From Longibaculum muris (GTDB taxonomy: Bacteria; Bacillota_I; Bacilli_A; Erysipelotrichales; Coprobacillaceae), in assembly GCF_004343035.1 (NCBI RefSeq), contig NZ_SMCQ01000005.1:62001-126000 (forward strand): DNA of 64,000 nucleotides, read 5' to 3'. The position numbers and the translations under genes were made by a program. The notes under the pieces were generated by a model, which searched no databases, was not told the DNA's origin, and worked only from the letters and a program-made list of their open reading frames with translations. Shown here piece after piece: positions 61,983 through 64,000 of this stretch. The first letter of the stretch is position 1. Every line of letters starts with the position of its first letter.

Positions 61983-62010
61983 AATAAAAAGTCTTGAACA
62001 ACAAGACTTT
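61983..62010 (-). terminator. Internal terminator in locus A
   Basis: A nine-bp stem (61988-61996 with 62002-62010) with a five-base loop followed by a T-rich tract on the minus strand. It lies between the DegT-like gene and the ATP-grasp gene, so readthrough or a second promoter is needed downstream. Confidence 0.75.
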
Positions 62011-62036
62011 CTATTTAATTTAATTTTGTATTTTAA

Positions 62037-63065
62037 TTAATCACATAAGATTGAAATGATTTTTTTCATATCATTTTCTGTATATCTTTGATCACATATG
62101 AGTGATAATTCTAACTCATATAAGTTAGATTCACATTTTTCATTTGGTTGTGGCCAATGAATTGGACAATAGATTTTATTCTCAATTAACTTTTTTCGAT
62201 AATAATCTCTTTTACCATTTTTTATAATAATTGGAACAAAAAGCGGACAATCAATATCGTTCATATCAAATAACATTTCAATATTTACATTATTTTGTAA
62301 ACCATCATGTAAACATTTTGCGTTAGATATTCGTTTGTTTCTAATTGATTCATTATTACTTCTAAATAATATTTTCTTTGATTCATCATCTATTGTTAGA
62401 TTTAAATAATTTTTTGATAACCATTTATTACACTCATTAAAGACAGTCATATATTTTTCTTTTTTACTATTACTTTTATCAATTAAATATTGTTCTTTTA
62501 AATCCATTGCCAATCTCTTGTTATCTATAAAAGAAATTGACGGTTGTTTCATTGGTTTACACTTTAATAAAGTATTTATAGAAGCACAATATCCTCCGCA
62601 AAATAAAGGCCCCCATTTTCGTAATGATGCAACCAAAAAATGACTTTGAGAATCATACTTTTGCTGAGAATATAGACTATGAGTTATATCCTCAATAATA
62701 ATCCCACCTCTATCAATAAAATAATCAAGCTTTGGCATATTATTTTTGTATCCAAAATAGTTACACCATAATAAAAGATCCACATCTTGCGGAATATTCA
62801 CTTCTATTTGAAGTTTATTTTGATAATTTACATTATAAAAATATACTTCAATATTTGACTCACGAAATGGCTCTATCATTGAATCACAACAATAAGATGG
62901 TAAAAGAGCCTTTTTTATGTGTGGAAGATTTTTTAATACTACATCTATAGCAGTTCTACCTGAAAACGTAAACGCATAATCTTTTATATTTTCAGGCATT
63001 GCAAAATTCAATCCATCAACTTTATAATTTGAAAATTCACTTCCAATTTCGTGTGACGATTTCAT
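62037..63065 (-). CDS. Divergent DegT-like PLP-fold protein
   Basis: A 342-residue protein with the outline of the aspartate-aminotransferase fold seen in DegT proteins: 'YAFTFSGRTAIDVVLKNLPHIKKALLPSYCCDSMIEPFRE' at the start, 'GGIIIEDITHSLYS' (Asp of the cofactor site), and 'SLRKWGPLFCGGY' where the Schiff-base lysine normally lies. Sequence between these is divergent and unusually hydrophilic. The Lys in 'RKWG' may serve PLP, but the usual 'FS...K' context is lost. It could be an aminotransferase for an unusual substrate. Confidence 0.65.
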   Translation of the reverse strand: MKSSHEIGSEFSNYKVDGLNFAMPENIKDYAFTFSGRTAIDVVLKNLPHIKKALLPSYCCDSMIEPFRESNIEVYFYNVNYQNKLQIEVNIPQDVDLLLWCNYFGYKNNMPKLDYFIDRGGIIIEDITHSLYSQQKYDSQSHFLVASLRKWGPLFCGGYCASINTLLKCKPMKQPSISFIDNKRLAMDLKEQYLIDKSNSKKEKYMTVFNECNKWLSKNYLNLTIDDESKKILFRSNNESIRNKRISNAKCLHDGLQNNVNIEMLFDMNDIDCPLFVPIIIKNGKRDYYRKKLIENKIYCPIHWPQPNEKCESNLYELELSLICDQRYTENDMKKIISILCD

Positions 63066-63087
63066 TTGTTCCTCCTGTTAATAAATT

Positions 63088-64000
63088 TTATTTATCAAAT
63101 CGATCATTGTCTGATTTAATGTTATTTAATAAGTCGTAATAGTCAGAAAAACTTCCCCAGATATCTTTATTTGGTTCATTTTCCATATGCCATTTTAATT
63201 GTTTTAAATAATCTGTCCAATTATATTGAGGAATATATCCAAGTTCTTTTTTTGTTTTATCAATATCTAAAACATATTGTGTGCAATTAGCTTTTTCAGG
63301 ATAATAAATAACTTCTGATTTTTTTTCTCCACAAAAAACATCTCTAATTGCTAAAACTCTTTCTTCTAATGTAGCTCCACCGTTTCCAACATTATACATA
63401 CCTGAAGCAGTTTTTGATTCTATTGCTTTTTGAACTATTTGTAAAAAATCTTCTATACAAACACTTTCTAAAACTCGCTTGCAATCTCCCCATATTTCAA
63501 GTGTTTCACCACGTTTTGCTTTTTCAATCCATACTCTTTCTAATTTAATACGTTTTTTTCCATTAATTAAAATATATGGTTTTGGGTGATATTGGAACAC
63601 TCCTGGTAATCTTAGAATAATTCCTTGTATTCCATACTCATTTTCATAATATTTTATTACATCTATTGCAGCATTTTTGCAACTTACATATATTGAATGA
63701 TCTCCTTCATAAACTGTTTTACTTTCAGCATCTGCTGAAATAGGTATAGGTGTTCCAAATAAGTAATGAACATCGTAAACAGATTGAGGAAAAATAAGTT
63801 TTTTACATCCTACTTTTCTCATATAATCTAATACATTAATAGTCCCTTTAATTATAGTATCTGGATATAAACTATTCGAACTATCTTCAGTCATCATGGC
63901 AGGTAAACAACCAGCAAAATTTATTACGCAATCTACATTTTCCTTTGGTAAATTATTAAATGTGCTTAATTCTGCAATATCAACTCTTGTAGACTCTATG
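63088..64000 (-). CDS. NAD-dependent epimerase/dehydratase (5' end beyond window)
   Basis: A partial SDR-type sugar-nucleotide enzyme; the frame stays open to the right edge, so the N-terminus with the NAD loop is missing. Visible are 'VDCVINFAGCLPA', the catalytic-type YxxxK ('YVSCKNAA'), 'GIILRLPGVFQ' and the C-terminal 'KKELGYIPQYNWTDYLKQL'. It would modify a UDP-, dTDP- or GDP-sugar; which one is not clear. A methionine at 63897 is not the true start because family-like sequence continues upstream. First visible gene of locus A; more genes and the promoter lie to the right. Confidence 0.82.
   Translation of the reverse strand, partial: IESTRVDIAELSTFNNLPKENVDCVINFAGCLPAMMTEDSSNSLYPDTIIKGTINVLDYMRKVGCKKLIFPQSVYDVHYLFGTPIPISADAESKTVYEGDHSIYVSCKNAAIDVIKYYENEYGIQGIILRLPGVFQYHPKPYILINGKKRIKLERVWIEKAKRGETLEIWGDCKRVLESVCIEDFLQIVQKAIESKTASGMYNVGNGGATLEERVLAIRDVFCGEKKSEVIYYPEKANCTQYVLDIDKTKKELGYIPQYNWTDYLKQLKWHMENEPNKDIWGSFSDYYDLLNNIKSDNDRFDK

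Overview
The window is about 30% GC by eye and uses the standard code. It reads as a chromosomal segment of a gut Firmicute, most likely Erysipelotrichia (Coprobacillus/Faecalibacillus-like). I infer this from the AT-rich codon use, the recG-plsX-rnc order, the potABCD operon led by an XRE-cupin regulator, and strong resemblance of the products to Firmicutes proteins. I could not run a database search. Almost everything is on the minus strand.

Region 1 (1-22 kb) is mostly housekeeping: two Cof-type HAD phosphatases, an AI-2E-family permease, a cell-wall polysaccharide deacetylase, a P-type cation ATPase, an 11-gene tRNA array with two promoters, the polyamine importer operon (regulator-potA-potB-potC-potD), tyrA, pncB, an FMN-binding lipoprotein, a LysM protein, recG-plsX-rnc, an AEC permease and a DUF3298-type exported protein.

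Region 2 (22-42.7 kb) is a complete but partly decayed surface-polysaccharide locus, 'locus B'. In transcription order (right to left) it holds a promoter segment bounded by 17-bp inverted repeats, two overlapping NusG-like genes, a leader with a bulged hairpin and an intrinsic terminator, a frameshifted small gene, a DegT aminotransferase, an ATP-grasp protein, glycosyltransferases, an EpsG-type polymerase, an acetyltransferase, a pyruvyl transferase, a Wzx flippase, wecB, an integrase relic, a broken PglD-like gene, the initiating phosphoglycosyl transferase, a second ATP-grasp protein, a BCCT-like transporter and a ruined ugd.

Region 3 (42.7-44.6 kb) is a graveyard of mobile-element relics: an orphan MazF-type toxin, a decayed sigma factor and a transposase-like fragment.

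Region 4 (44.7-64 kb, open at the right edge) is 'locus A'. It holds an epimerase, a DegT-like protein, an ATP-grasp protein, glycosyltransferases including a GT11 fucosyltransferase, enzymes for a dTDP-3-acetamido-3,6-dideoxyhexose, a Wzy and a Wzx, a MerR-methyltransferase fusion, and rmlA-C-B-D.

The most interesting system joins regions 2 to 4. Each polysaccharide locus ends, within 28-40 bp of its last sugar gene, with the same two-gene module: an unknown 270-residue acidic protein and a tyrosine recombinase. The copy after locus A is intact and lies just upstream of the inverted-repeat promoter of locus B. The copy after locus B has a destroyed recombinase. The promoter in the segment (TTGAAA-16-TATAAT with an extended -10) now points away from locus B, so the sequenced orientation looks OFF. 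Inversion would aim it at the two NusG-like genes, which in turn are placed to read through the leader terminator. My hypothesis is a recombinase-driven phase switch layered on processive antitermination, with the recombinase co-transcribed with the neighbouring locus.
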